Origin: Sporopachydermia quercuum | Taxonomy: Eukaryota; Ascomycota; Sporopachydermiomycetes; Sporopachydermiales; Sporopachydermiaceae | Assembly: GCA_001599295.1 (NCBI GenBank) | Contig: BCGN01000003.1 | Span: 1,527,148-1,591,147 of the forward strand | Reading direction: 5' to 3' | Length of the DNA stretch: 64,000 nucleotides | In this document: positions 1 to 10,658 of the stretch, one piece after another | How positions within the stretch are numbered: position 1 is the stretch's first letter | Layout: every line of letters starts with the position of its first letter | Notes under the pieces: model-generated | Databases searched by the model: none | The model's input: only the letters and a program-made list of their open reading frames with translations | What the model was told of the DNA's origin: nothing | Position numbers and translations under genes: made by a program

Positions 1-359
1 TCATCAGTTTGAAGCTTAACAGCAACTGTATGAACGTTTTCAGTACGGAGAAATCTGGTTTCGAATTCCTTAAGAATTAATTGTAAGGATTCATCATAAG
101 GACCAGTCTGTTCGGTAACTAATGAAGCAGTGAAGCCCAAGAAAGATGCTAATAATTCAGCAGGTGAAGATGGTTCATCATCCCCTGCAAATCCTTCAGT
201 TGGTTCAGGCAAAGTCTTGCTAAACAATTCTTTCAATTGAGAACAATTGAAATATAATGATGTTGGGACTAATAATGTGTGTTCAAGTGAACCGTGAGAA
301 AGGGTTAAAGGTCTCAATGAAGCACCTGAATGAGGTGTAGTGGTACCAGTTTGAGACAT
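1..359 (-). CDS. FAS1: Fatty acid synthase subunit beta, N-terminal part (cut by window edge)
   Basis: The minus strand opens with an ATG at 359 and stays open to base 1, giving about 119 residues. After a short leader ([14 protein letters not shown]) comes the FAS1 signature [12 protein letters not shown], followed by LLVPTSLYF, then [14 protein letters not shown] and [12 protein letters not shown]. These match the start of yeast Fas1, the roughly 2050-residue beta chain of the cytosolic type I fatty acid synthase (acetyl, malonyl/palmitoyl transferase, dehydratase and enoyl reductase domains). Only the extreme N-terminus, before the acetyltransferase core, lies in the window. No intron is needed. 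The 3 kb upstream is gene-poor and would hold the promoter; I saw no clear inositol/choline (UASINO) element. The identification is firm because the block is highly conserved in yeasts. Confidence 0.92.
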   Translation of the reverse strand, partial: MSQTGTTTPHSGASLRPLTLSHGSLEHTLLVPTSLYFNCSQLKELFSKTLPEPTEGFAGDDEPSSPAELLASFLGFTASLVTEQTGPYDESLQLILKEFETRFLRTENVHTVAVKLQTD

Positions 360-3300
360 CTTGTATGAATATATAATTTTTATGAAGTTTCGTCTATCTT
401 GTCTTTGATGACCCACTATTCTCTATCCGATTGATTCCTTACGTTTTTGAATTAAACGCTGTGTTGTGTGGTGAATCTGTCGATTGAGCCGGATTAATGC
501 TTAGACGACAAACAAATCTAGTACTATATTGGTTGATTCAATAAAAACAAAGTTGGGAGAAGTTTTGTTTCCTTTATTGAAATCAACTAATAAAAAAGGT
601 AATCTGATTAAGAATTGTAACAATTCTATGATATTCTACAATATCGTCGTTGCCTTGGTTGAAAAGAAGATTAGCAGTTGATTCAACTATTTAACACCGT
701 TCAATAATTATCAACTATCTTAATCAACTCAAAAAAAGGAACAGCAGGCTATTGTTATATTTCAACGAAAAGAATCCAAAGCAAATACACAGTACTGATT
801 GAAGACAAGAAAGAAAAGAAATATTTATCAACAATTATTTTTACAACAAGTTGTCAATAATCTATCTCAATTAATTCTTCACGGTTTTTTCCTATGTGTT
901 AATTGGTAATGAAACCTGATGGGTGCTTTCATAGTAAGATTTAATTTTTCACTGGTTTTGTATATAAATAAGCTTCGGAGATAGTCAAAGTTTATTTTTG
1001 TTGTGCAGTTTGTTTGTTGCCAGCAGTAACTTGTTTTAGAGTTATTATGGGAGGTACCGTGTGAGAACGATGGAGGATGGATGGAACGAACGTGAGGTTG
1101 ATTGAGTGGAACAGAGGAAAAGATAGTCAATGAAGTACGGCTGTAATACAATGAGAAGTTGAAAATGTGAATGTGAATTTGTTGGTAACGTATCAAATAG
1201 TATTGGAAACATGAATGAGATGAGTGTTTTTTTGTTCCTATGTATAGTAAATCTCCACCATACCTATTGGTAGATGTTTTCAAGTTTTAGCTGTATGCTT
1301 TTTTTGGATTTACTTTATGCATTGATTCTTCTGCTAGTTCTGGCATTGTGATTGAAACACCTCATAGATAGTCATTGAATTATCTAGTTGATTGAATAAT
1401 TAATACAGCAATCAATAATCGGCGCTCGTTATTTGATGTCAATCAAATCAATCTTAGGTTTCACTAATTTTCTTTGCTTATTATATGTTTGAAATTCTTG
1501 ATCGGTTCAAAAGCTTCTGACAGCTGACATAAAATTGCCACACCAAAAATTACAAGTTTCTATTGTTCACTATATAAATTTCTATCATTTAACATATTTA
1601 ACATTTTAGAATTGTTGTTATTTGTTAGTATCAAGCATTGGTTAACGAGATGAGAAGCAGTATGGTTGGTGAAATGGTTCTACTGCAAAACACTCTGACA
1701 AATTAAGGTTTGATTGACCGTAGTTCTAGTGAAAAGGTAATTCACCGCGTTTGAATTGGGTTGATTTAGCAATAGATGAATTATGGAATATAGACTTGAA
1801 TAGAATGGATTCTGTTACTTTTAACGTACTTCTTTAAGTCTAATAAACGTATTAGGAAATGTAAGCAGATGCAATAATAAATACCGCACTCAAGAATCAA
1901 ACTATTAAGAATGAGGCATTGATTAACGTTCGCGTTGGATGAAGTATTGCTCTGCATAAACTGAGCTGAATTCTAAACTTTAAGCTGCAATTGGCATTGT
2001 TGAGCTTTTCCTTAATTATGAACATGTAAGCAAATATGGTAACTCTAAATTGGTTGAACTTCAAAATTTGTTAGTTAGTGCTAAGAATCTGTATGGAGAT
2101 CTGCAACGAAAGTAGTGAATTCATTAGAAGATAGTTCCGATGAGGATGATGATTTCATCAAGATATGGCATAGCATGACAATGAGTAGATTACAATGAAT
2201 CATATCTCGATTGAAGCAATAAGTAGGCTAGTCAGTTAAGGTTAACATGTCATTAAAGATTTGATAGACAGTGTGAGCACAGCGAATGGATCAATATCAA
2301 ATAGCATTTTTTACATCCATGCTTTTCGTTAGACTAGAATTACAATCGAAATTTTTATCTTAAGAGCAAGCAGCTTAAAACTGGTATTCTCTGTTTTTAA
2401 TCATCAATATTCCCTTTCCCTTAGAACAATGGGAGAAGGCTCCCTTTGTCAATGCTTTCCTGTGGAATGAACTACATACTCATGCATAAAGTTTCATTTC
2501 ATGTATATGGAAAGCCATGTATAAATCATGCACCTCTAACAACCTTATTCAATATTTTAAGTCAAATCTCCAACTTCATTTATAGCTCATTTACTACCGA
2601 AGACTCGTCATTAATCTAACATAACCACATCCATATCTTCACCAATAAACTCAGTCTCATTTCACACCCACACATACTTCATATCTCACACCAAAACTCA
2701 GCTCAACGCGTTCTATACTCAAATTCTAATCCTACCCTACCAACAGTGAATTTTGTTGGGCTTCGCATACTAATCCCAAGAATTCTCCTGAACCTTAATT
2801 TCCTCTGCTTGTTCAATTTTCAGGTTACCTAATCATTTAATTATCCATCCATTGTCTATTTTCAGGTGTATAAACTAGACATAGAATTTCCGGGTAATAA
2901 CTCCTACTTCTCTGTGGGATAGATTCTCGAGATGGGTCTTCGAACTAGAAAGTGAAAATAAGGAACAGAAGAACGAAAATTGTTCCAGGAAAAGGAAATT
3001 TCTTGTCCAGGAACAGATGAGAAGTTTCAGAAGATGGAAACACAACAGAAGATGTGACACAAGTGTAACAATAGAAATAACAATAACAGCAAAATAAATG
3101 TAAAAGTAAGAAAAGAAGGCTTAAAAGAAGTGCAAAAGTATCTACAAACTGCCCTTTGAATTGATGGAGAAGTTGAATGAACTGAAGTCAACATAGACAG
3201 ATACGATTGAAGTACTCTGACGTCAAATAAAGGCATGAATTTAGTGNAAAATAACAAAGTATAGCTGTTGTTTTGAAGACCGATGAATGAAGTGATTTCA

Positions 3301-3397
3301 AGTGAATAACTCTATCCCATCATAATATAAAAAAATAAAAACAACATATAAAGACACATCAAGAGCTATAGATAATCATAAACTGACCTCATACAAG
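360..3397. other. Long intergenic region without a supportable intact gene
   Basis: Three kilobases separate the divergent FAS1 (minus) and SR-protein (plus) genes. All open frames here are short and unlike proteins. The longest, 879-1283 on the minus strand, has no domain, skewed composition and no codon signal. A possible decayed coding stretch lies at 1645-2215 (listed separately). From about 2580 to 2870 the plus strand is rich in C and T with little G, as in yeast promoters. An AACGCGTT (MCB-like) sequence sits near 2706. Confidence 0.5.
1645..2215 (+). pseudogene. Possible decayed protein-coding remnant, family unknown
   Basis: Several protein-like stretches follow one another on the plus strand in changing frames, among them IVELFLNYEHVSKYG, LVELQNLLVSAKNLYGDL and SLEDSSDEDDDFIKIW. 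Each is helix-like or acidic in a way that random A+T-rich DNA seldom is, and they follow one another in order over about 550 bases with several interruptions. I do not recognise the family. It could be an eroded host gene, or a chance run of open frames. Nothing points to a mobile element: no terminal repeats or transposase motifs were seen. Treat this as a hint only. Confidence 0.3.
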
Positions 3398-4111
3398 ATG
3401 CCAAGATCGAGATCCCGTTCGCCGTCATCAGACGTTGCTAAATCCCCTGGTCGGTCAAGATCACCACCACCAGATAGAAAAAGTTATTCAGGGAACAACG
3501 GGAGAAGCAGAAGACGACATTCTGGTAGGGACTCTTCTTCTAGATCTAGATCTCGATCTAGGTCTTTTTCGAGATCACCGTCACCGACACGTTCAAACTC
3601 AAGATCAAGATCTCCTCCACGATTCTATGGAAGAGGACGCTCGCCGTCACGGTCATGGTCCAGATCTCGATCCAGATCTAGATCCTCAGTAGGTAGGGAA
3701 AGATATAGAGCACANTCACCTTCTCATAGACGCCGATATCAAAATCCGCCCCGAACATCATCAAAAATAGCAGTGTCCAATCTACCTGCAAGAGTAAAAG
3801 TTGAGCATTTGAGAGAAATTTTCTCGAGATATGGACCTATAAAAGACATCAACACATCATCAAGATCAAAGCTTGACACTCAAAATAACACTCAGACAGG
3901 TTATATCATCTTTGACTATGTTGCTGATGCAGATAGAGCTATTGATTGCATGAACCGGGGAGAAATTGATGGTAAAATTGTGAGAGTTGAAATTGTTCCT
4001 CTTAGATTGAATGGTCGTGGAGGTCCATTAGCTTCAAGTAATAAGTTTGGTAGATCTAAATTTTCTTCTGGTGGTGATAGGTATGTGCCGAATAGTCGTC
4101 GTGATCGATGA
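3398..4111 (+). CDS. RNPS1-like SR protein: RS-rich N-terminus plus one RNA-recognition motif
   Basis: A 237-residue protein. Residues 1-115 are dense in Arg-Ser dipeptides (SRSRSRSRSFSRSPSP and similar), the phosphorylated RS domain of splicing factors. An RRM follows at about 122-203, with RNP2-like IAVSNLPARV, the loop-helix VEHLREIFSRYGPI and RNP1-like TGYIIFDYV. The order RS-RRM and the phrases HLREIFSRYG and EIDGKIVRVEI resemble RNPS1, a peripheral exon-junction-complex/ASAP component that promotes splicing, better than the two-RRM Npl3 type. A short basic Gly/Ser tail ends the protein. S. cerevisiae has no clear RNPS1, so this fits a lineage with more introns, as seen in neighbouring genes. 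One codon in the RS region has an N. The assignment to SR/RRM is firm; RNPS1 rather than another single-RRM SR factor is an inference. The stop lies 268 bases from the convergent helicase gene. Confidence 0.85.
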   Translation: MPRSRSRSPSSDVAKSPGRSRSPPPDRKSYSGNNGRSRRRHSGRDSSSRSRSRSRSFSRSPSPTRSNSRSRSPPRFYGRGRSPSRSWSRSRSRSRSSVGRERYRAXSPSHRRRYQNPPRTSSKIAVSNLPARVKVEHLREIFSRYGPIKDINTSSRSKLDTQNNTQTGYIIFDYVADADRAIDCMNRGEIDGKIVRVEIVPLRLNGRGGPLASSNKFGRSKFSSGGDRYVPNSRRDR

Positions 4112-4379
4112 GGAAATAAATAGTATGCGTATAGCTAAGTAGCTTCCTTTTCAATGATGCAGACAGGAGATGATAATATATGCTATTGGTATATAATCGC
4201 TTGATTGATTGATGTAAAACATTAGACTGCTACTAATACAATAAATCCTACTGGTACACTTACTGTTATTCTTAACTCTATTACATGATAAATTATGTAC
4301 ATTTTCATTTTGACTCCTCCTGTATACTATTTTGTGGATCTACTTACTTTACTAAAAAATGCTACCCTCATGAAAATTA

Positions 4380-6461
4380 TCAAGTAATTTGCCTCATAAT
4401 TTTTGTAAGAATATTAGGTAATTCTGGTCTTTCAGAGAACGGTAAACCACGTTCAAAAGTAACGAGCCTTGTAAGCTCACGTTGACAGGATTCATCAAAA
4501 TCAGAAGCAACACACAAAATAGTAAACTCTACTGTCTCTTCTGGAATCTCTCCCTCATCAAAATTATCAAATGACTCCTTCTTTGAATCACTCTTAGCTT
4601 CTCTCTCTTCTTTTAATTTTTTTTCCGCTGCCGCTTGTTTCAGTAGCTCATAAAACAAGTCCCCACGTTCTTTTCTTTCCTGAGGAGTTTTCTCAGGTAT
4701 GCGAATTCTACCAACCAGATTCTTTAAAATACCTCTACCTTCAATACTGTCATAACCCAAAGCACAGACCCTACATAATTCTGGAAAATTGATACCTATA
4801 CTTGTAGATGCTTTGCTAACAATAACGTACCGCTTTTTAATAGCTGCGTGAAGAGTGATTTGAGTACCGGCTAATAGAGTACGACCAGTATCCTTGTCGT
4901 AATCAAAATTCAACGCCACAGCGGGGATATTCTCAATCTGCAACATCTGTAAAACATGCCTTGTTGACATCCAGGGAGCTATAAGTAATAACCAACCATC
5001 AATGTTGGTTTTAGACAACTTGATGAATCCCTCAAGGTATTTATCCGTTATCTGGATCCGCTTGGCTTTATCCCATGTGCTAACTTCCCTTGAGCGATTC
5101 AAAGAGTATGCATCTGAAGATCCATCATAACTAGCAATTTCTCTGGCTAAAGAGGTGATTTCTTTCCCAAGTGTTGAATAGAAGGCTTGGGCTTTGGCTT
5201 CATCTTCACTGGTGAAAATTAGAGGCTCGAAGTTTTTGAATGGTTGATCTTTAGTATATACAAGACAATGCAAAGGAACATCCGCTAGGAAGTCGCTCCT
5301 GGTTAAAACGTTTTGTTCAGAGATATCAGTACCTAATGAAAGAACAGGTCTTCCCTTGCACCAGTTGAAGAACTGAATAACTTTCTTCAATCTCAGAGAA
5401 TATGAAGAGGTGAGAAAGATGAATTTTAATGAAGGTAACTCGACATCAGAATATATCAAACCTTTGTCGGAATAACCGGTGAAAAAGGGACCTCGTTTAA
5501 AGTTTCGGGTGTATTGAACACGTCTAGGAAGCGCAGAGAACTTTCTCCATTCCACTACATAGTTTATTAGTTGAATAATCGCAGGTAATTTGTTATCTGC
5601 AATTCTATTGGTCTCATCGTACTTCTTTTTCGTTTCCGTTCTTGTTATGACTTCATGATATAGTCTAGGATTAGGATTTAAGATTTGACTGTCTGCTTCG
5701 TCAACTGCAATACAAGAAAGAATACCAAGATCTACCAGTTTTAATTCATGTTCTGGTTTAGAAAATATGTCAAGCAATCTGGTTGGTGTGGTGATTAAAA
5801 TATGAGGATAAGGATCTTTCGTCAAAGTTTCAACTTGCTCTCTGTGTTCTTCCTCAGTTCCTCTGTACAGTGCTTGCACTAGAGAATTATGATTGTCATG
5901 ATCTGGGCCAATAAATGATCTGACATACTGATAACTCTGTAAGGCAAGTTCCTTGGTTGGAACTATGTATAAAGATGTGATAGATGAGGGAAACTTTTCA
6001 TTTCTCGGTAATGATAGTAGATATAGTAAAGTAGCAATTGTTCTACCTGAACCATTTACACCTTTCATCAGAACCGAGATATTAGAAAACAGAACACTTA
6101 GCATTTCCTTCTGCGAGTTTGTCAGCTCGTTGTTGTACAGTTCTGGCAAATTTTGCTCCATATTTTCAAGAACTGATTTCTCAATTGGGAGATCTCTAAA
6201 GTACTTTATCGTCTTTGGATCGTAATTTAAGACAACGCGACGCTCATGATCCGTCTTTATTTTCTTTTGACATTCATGGGGTTTTCTTGCTTTTGAAGGT
6301 TTAATTAATCTAATACTGACTTGATGGCTTCTTGAGCAGTGGAACGGTCTACTATCGCTGAGGAGAAACTTCTGTGATGCTTTCAATGTCATCGGAGAAG
6401 ATAACAAATGATGCCTCCAGGTATCGGGAAGAGCAAGACATTTGTTCCAAGTTCTTCTCAT
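4380..6461 (-). CDS. Diverged mitochondrial DEAD-box RNA helicase (Mrh4/Mrh5-like)
   Basis: A 693-residue protein from the first in-frame ATG at 6461; the frame is open to 6518, but only a TTG lies upstream. The basic, Arg/Ser-rich N-terminus (MRRTWNKCLALPDTWRHHLL and on) looks like a mitochondrial presequence. Helicase motifs are present but eroded: Walker A reads GVNGSGRT at about 132, with arginine where lysine is invariant; motif Ia is IVPTKELALQ; motif Ib is TTPTRLLD; motif II is VDEAD at about 253; motif III is TSS rather than SAT; motif V is STSIGINFPE at about 549; motif VI is LVGRIRIPEK in place of HRxGRxxR. A charged tail (KKLKEEREAKSDSKKE) follows. The layout recalls the mitochondrial Mrh4 helicase (large ribosomal subunit assembly) and fission yeast Mrh5 (cox1 translation), but similarity is weak. 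ATPase activity is doubtful given the Walker A change. It is divergent from TRM13. Confidence 0.7.
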   Translation of the reverse strand: MRRTWNKCLALPDTWRHHLLSSPMTLKASQKFLLSDSRPFHCSRSHQVSIRLIKPSKARKPHECQKKIKTDHERRVVLNYDPKTIKYFRDLPIEKSVLENMEQNLPELYNNELTNSQKEMLSVLFSNISVLMKGVNGSGRTIATLLYLLSLPRNEKFPSSITSLYIVPTKELALQSYQYVRSFIGPDHDNHNSLVQALYRGTEEEHREQVETLTKDPYPHILITTPTRLLDIFSKPEHELKLVDLGILSCIAVDEADSQILNPNPRLYHEVITRTETKKKYDETNRIADNKLPAIIQLINYVVEWRKFSALPRRVQYTRNFKRGPFFTGYSDKGLIYSDVELPSLKFIFLTSSYSLRLKKVIQFFNWCKGRPVLSLGTDISEQNVLTRSDFLADVPLHCLVYTKDQPFKNFEPLIFTSEDEAKAQAFYSTLGKEITSLAREIASYDGSSDAYSLNRSREVSTWDKAKRIQITDKYLEGFIKLSKTNIDGWLLLIAPWMSTRHVLQMLQIENIPAVALNFDYDKDTGRTLLAGTQITLHAAIKKRYVIVSKASTSIGINFPELCRVCALGYDSIEGRGILKNLVGRIRIPEKTPQERKERGDLFYELLKQAAAEKKLKEEREAKSDSKKESFDNFDEGEIPEETVEFTILCVASDFDESCQRELTRLVTFERGLPFSERPELPNILTKIMRQIT

Positions 6462-7232
6462 TTTTGCTGATGATGATTGTACTAAATGCTCATATAATGC
6501 TAGCCATAGAATGTACAACTAAAATAAAACCTTCTATTTATCTATTCTTCTTTCAACCAATTCCCAGGTCTTATTATTTGCTTATTAGTTGCAATAAACG
6601 TATTTATCCTCTAAGCTCGTGAATCTACTTCAGCAATACGACAGTTGACTGACAGTTCGTCTGACTAAACCAATTTGCTGTCAGCGCTCCTTCAATGATA
6701 CAACAAATAAAGGCAAAGCAGTCAAACCTGTTATAGGACTTCAAAGTCCAACTCTTTCCATACTCCTAGTTCACCTGATAAGGCTCTTCTTTCTGTGTTC
6801 TTTTATTTGCTATCCTTGACTATGCCTCTAATGGTTCTAATACAGTAACCAAAAATTTTCGAACTTCGCTGATCGTTTATACGACGCTCTATACGATAAG
6901 ATGGTAAGTGAGTTGGACACTGATTCTCTCTTTAGTGTGTAATGAGATGCAATGTGGCATCTCAAGGATCTCTGATTACCTAATCAAATAGAAATATACA
7001 TACTAAAGAGATTTTTTTGTTCATTATGGGAGAGGAAGTGAAATTTTTCTGAGAGCTGGGAGCTGGAAAGAGCAATGGATTGGAGTTATCTATTGTATAT
7101 GCACATGTTGTTGAGGATGATACATATGTAATAATAGTCAGAATTCATAATAGAGACATCAATTTTATTGTGAAGATGCTAAGGCAATATAGTAGCTGTT
7201 AGAAAAATACATAGTAAATAAAAGTTCGGAGA
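6462..7232. other. Divergent intergenic region between the helicase gene and TRM13
   Basis: About 770 bases shared by two divergent promoters. An ATG followed directly by a good donor (GTAAGTGAG) occurs at 6901 on the plus strand, but I found no matching branch site and exon, so I do not call a gene. No repeats or RNA genes were seen. Confidence 0.5.
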
Positions 7233-8654
7233 ATGGTTGAAAGGTTGCAGTGTGAATACCTACTGAGGCATAAGGGTAATAGAAGATGCAATATGACCCG
7301 ATCTGCTAAGGAAAAGTATTGTGCACAACATCTGTTTGTTTCAGGTAGCAAAAGAAGCACCGGAGAAGCAAATGGGGCTAACGGAGATGACAATACTAAT
7401 AGAAATGGAAATAATGATCAGAAAAGAGCTCGCTTTAGAGTACCTTGTCCAGTTGATGGTTCCCATTCGGTATGGGCTGATCGACTATCAAAACATATAG
7501 CTAAATGTCCAAAGAAAAAAGGAGCTATTGATGCGGATTGGTTTAAAGAGGACGTGAACATCGAAAATAAGAATAATGGAGTGTATAAACAAGAACTGAC
7601 AGCGGATGATTGGAAGAGCTGTTTGCATCAAATTGCAACCGCAAGTAAACAGAAATATGGCGAGTATATGGCTCAGCTGTATGAAACAATGCCATTGGAA
7701 CAACTGCATTTGGTGGAAATGGAGCAACGTTTAGGAGAGCTTGAGAAAAAAAAACATGCTATACAACAGTCGTCCTTGCTAGCACATATTATTCCGAGAC
7801 TACAACAGTCAGATGAGAAGGAAGAAGTCGTTATAGTTGAGTTTGGCTCTGGCAGAGGAGAACTAAGTAGATATCTAGCCAATTGTTACATAACAAAAAT
7901 AATTCAGAATGAAGTAAATAGTGAGGAAACGGCTAGTGGGGCCATTCTTGGAAATTGTCTTCCCAAACAACTGAGGTTTCTTTTAATTGATCGTTCATCA
8001 AGTAGAATGAAGTTTGATACAAAAATTGGTAAGGACTATCATGAAAAGATAAACGATATTAGGGATAAGGTTCCAGATATCACAGGATCAGTTTTAGAGC
8101 CGATAGTAAAAAGGTTAAAATGCGATATCAAAGATTTGGATTTGGCTAAGGCCATTCGAAGTCAATTCTCTATATCCCCAGAGAGAAAAGTGAGGATTGC
8201 TGCCATTTCAAAACATCTTTGCGGCTCTGCAACTGATCTTTCTTTGAAATGTTTGTTTAACTGCCTTCAAAGTGACAGTTTTGCCCTTGGCGGGATTATT
8301 TTTGCAATGTGCTGTCGTCAAGTCTGTTCTTCATCAATGTATCTTCAAGAATCACATCACTTTTTCAAAGATCTCCAGCTGGATGATCCCAAAACTCTAC
8401 TAGCCTTGAGTAAATCCACCAGTTGGGCTGTCTGTGGAAAGAGGGAGGATTTGGATGATGAGGATAGTAAAAATCATATCAGTGGGCTGGCATTTTCAGA
8501 GAGAGAACCAATAGGATACTGGTCTAGATGTTTAATCGATTTTTCAAGAGTTTATGCTTTGCAGCAATTGCATTATAAAGTGAACGTTGTCAGATATGTT
8601 GATTCATCTGTCTCTTTAGAAAATCATTGTCTTCTGGCATTTCCTTCCTCTTAA
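7233..8654 (+). CDS. TRM13: tRNA 2'-O-methyltransferase Trm13 (position 4)
   Basis: A 473-residue protein, close to the roughly 476 residues of S. cerevisiae Trm13, which 2'-O-methylates residue 4 of the acceptor stem of certain tRNAs (Gly, His, Pro). The family layout is complete: a cysteine-rich zinc finger at about 7-33 (C..RRC..KYCAQH), the CHHC finger at about 72-92 (CPVDGSHSVWADRLSKHIAK), and the Trm13 methyltransferase domain with SAM loop VEFGSGRGELSRYL at about 202, SKHLCGSATDLSLKC at about 325 and AMCCRQVC at about 358. The start fits because the first finger begins at residue 7; no intron is needed. The gene is convergent with TMA19 (260 bases between stops). The SAM loop, CHHC finger and SKHLCG box together make the call specific. 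Confidence 0.94.
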   Translation: MVERLQCEYLLRHKGNRRCNMTRSAKEKYCAQHLFVSGSKRSTGEANGANGDDNTNRNGNNDQKRARFRVPCPVDGSHSVWADRLSKHIAKCPKKKGAIDADWFKEDVNIENKNNGVYKQELTADDWKSCLHQIATASKQKYGEYMAQLYETMPLEQLHLVEMEQRLGELEKKKHAIQQSSLLAHIIPRLQQSDEKEEVVIVEFGSGRGELSRYLANCYITKIIQNEVNSEETASGAILGNCLPKQLRFLLIDRSSSRMKFDTKIGKDYHEKINDIRDKVPDITGSVLEPIVKRLKCDIKDLDLAKAIRSQFSISPERKVRIAAISKHLCGSATDLSLKCLFNCLQSDSFALGGIIFAMCCRQVCSSSMYLQESHHFFKDLQLDDPKTLLALSKSTSWAVCGKREDLDDEDSKNHISGLAFSEREPIGYWSRCLIDFSRVYALQQLHYKVNVVRYVDSSVSLENHCLLAFPSS

Positions 8655-8914
8655 TGGGCAAGCAGGTCGAGGGTAGCATATACTGGAAGTAGTTTGGAGC
8701 TGCATTTAATCCACATCTAGAGAGTACCGTATTATAGATTTTATAGTATAATCATTTAATAGAGATTAGAAGCATGGTTTTACTATATTCGCTAGCAATA
8801 AATGTAGTTCTACTGTATAAATAACAAGGAAACAAATATATTTGGCTTGAAACTAAACATATAGTAAAGTATACTATTTCTCACTTCACAATTGAACGCT
8901 ATTAATTGGTCCGT

Positions 8915-9848
8915 TTAGATCTTTTCTTCCTTGACACCGTGCTTCCAGATGATAACATAAGGAGTAGTTCCATCTTCACGGTAATTAAGAAGAACAACCA
9001 TTCCATCGGGATCCATGGATTCACCAGTGTAGAAATCGTAGTCCTTGAAGTTTCCAATGATCTTCTTGACGTAAGATTGGGCACCCTTTTCAAATTCACT
9101 AACAGCATCAGGGTTGTTTTCCTGTAAGTAAGCCTTAACAGCCTTCATGTAACCCTTGATGTAAGTCAAGAAAGATTTCTTGTCGAAAGAGGTTTGTTGG
9201 AGACGGAAAGAGTAGACAATATTATTGACGGTTTCAACACCATCTTCAACACCTTCTTCAGCATCTTCAGCGGAAGGATTAGCTCCAATGTCAACATCAC
9301 CTTCTCTGACTTGGACTAAAGAGCAGTCGGCTTCATAGACAACTCCATCGACTTCCTTAGGGTCGTAGGCATCGGAGAGAAGCTAATAATGTTAGTATCA
9401 ATTTGCTGAAACTGAAATCATACGAGATTAACTCAAAGTAGCTTCTGTGTCTGAAATCATCAGATCAAGGCTTACCAACAATACAAAGGGANATGTTTGG
9501 CCATAAACTGATCATGAAGATGCCGACTAAAAATCAAGTCTCCAAGTGTGTTGTTTGCTGGAAGTCTTATATATTCAACCACTTACCTCATCACCAGAAA
9601 TAACGTCCTAAAATAACAGTTAGTAAAACTATTTTAAAAATGGAACTTCATATTTTTTCAATTGAACAAAGCAGGATGAATAACCAACCGATCAACCGAG
9701 GAAACGATGTCAAGAAAATGTTCTTGTCTCATTTCTCTTCTATCAAGCTTCATTTCCTTAGGACCAATCAACTAGCATTCATGCTTCCAATGTAGAGTCA
9801 AATCATCCTAATCATTCTCCATAATTAACTTACTTTGAAAATAATCAT
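8915..9848 (-). CDS. TMA19: Translationally controlled tumour protein homolog (TCTP), three exons
   Basis: The coding sequence is complement(8915-9382, 9587-9607, 9834-9848), 167 residues, the same length as S. cerevisiae Tma19. Exon 1 encodes MIIFK and ends at GTAAGT. Exon 2 is only 21 nt (DVISGDE), flanked by an AG acceptor and a GTAAGT donor. Exon 3 starts LLSDAYDPKEVDG and ends IWKHGVKEEKI. Both introns (226 and 204 nt) carry a perfect TACTAAC on the minus strand (9619-9625 and 9391-9397), 8-16 nt before the AG. The joined protein reads like TCTP throughout, including IDIGANPSAE and TGESMDPDGM. TCTP is an abundant, ribosome-associated protein with chaperone and growth-linked roles, induced or relocalised under stress. 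S. cerevisiae TMA19 has no introns, so the 15- and 21-nt exons are notable. One N lies in intron 2. Confidence 0.96.
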
Positions 9849-10658
9849 GTTAAGAGATTTTTAGTAACTGCAATTTAATAAAATTTTTATTAAAACGGTT
9901 TGGATAAAGCTTGCTTCACAATTGTTCGTATCAAATGTATATCCCGCTTTGCGATTAAGAAGGAAGAAGCTTATTAGAGCCTCAGGTGAACTTTTCAAAC
10001 GTGGTGGAAATAAATTTTTTTCCCTTCCTTACTGTAAAAACAGTTAAGTTCAGGCGGATTGCAGCTACTTACTGATTATGTGATATTAAATGCAATGTAA
10101 CACATCACATATGCATGCTGGGATAATCACTATTTAGTATTAAACAGTGTACTTATCAGAACACTTTTCTATTGCTTCACGTCTCCTCTTGAGGTGAAAT
10201 TTATGCTCAAAAACGGTAATTCCTAAAGGTAGTTCTGGAGATTAATGTTGAGAGGATACCTTAAACAGGACATTAGATTAGGAATCAAAAGGCAGTAACT
10301 GATGCTGATAGCATTGTAATTGGTTTATTGATTATGATCAGGTAGTATATTTCCCGACGGATAGATCTAGTGTCAATTGAGCTGTTTATAAAGTATTTTT
10401 GCATGTTTTCATGGTATGCTTAGAGAAATTGGCTGCTACATGATTCGAGCGAGCTTTACTAGAATCAATTGCTTCCTTGCTTAGTGTGCGTTATCTGAGT
10501 GGATGTATGCACAATAAGTAAGAATACATAACAACACTTGCTATCTCAATTGCCAACAGATTTGCCAATTCTGGTTGCTTTTCTCTTGGTTTTTCGCTCT
10601 TTTCATATTTATTTTGCTACCGAACTTTCTCCCTGGTGCTTAACACTCATGTTCTGAT
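9849..10658. other. Divergent intergenic region upstream of TMA19 and the 1037-residue gene
   Basis: Some 810 bases of A+T-rich DNA shared by two divergent promoters. The stretch just before 10659 is T-rich and ends in a pyrimidine-rich leader, typical of yeast transcription starts. I saw no RNA gene, repeat or extra open frame worth reporting. Confidence 0.5.

Noticed and set aside
879-1283. 134-codon minus-strand open frame
   Set aside because: No domain, skewed His/Ser/Thr composition, no gene-like codon choice; typical of chance frames in A+T-rich DNA.
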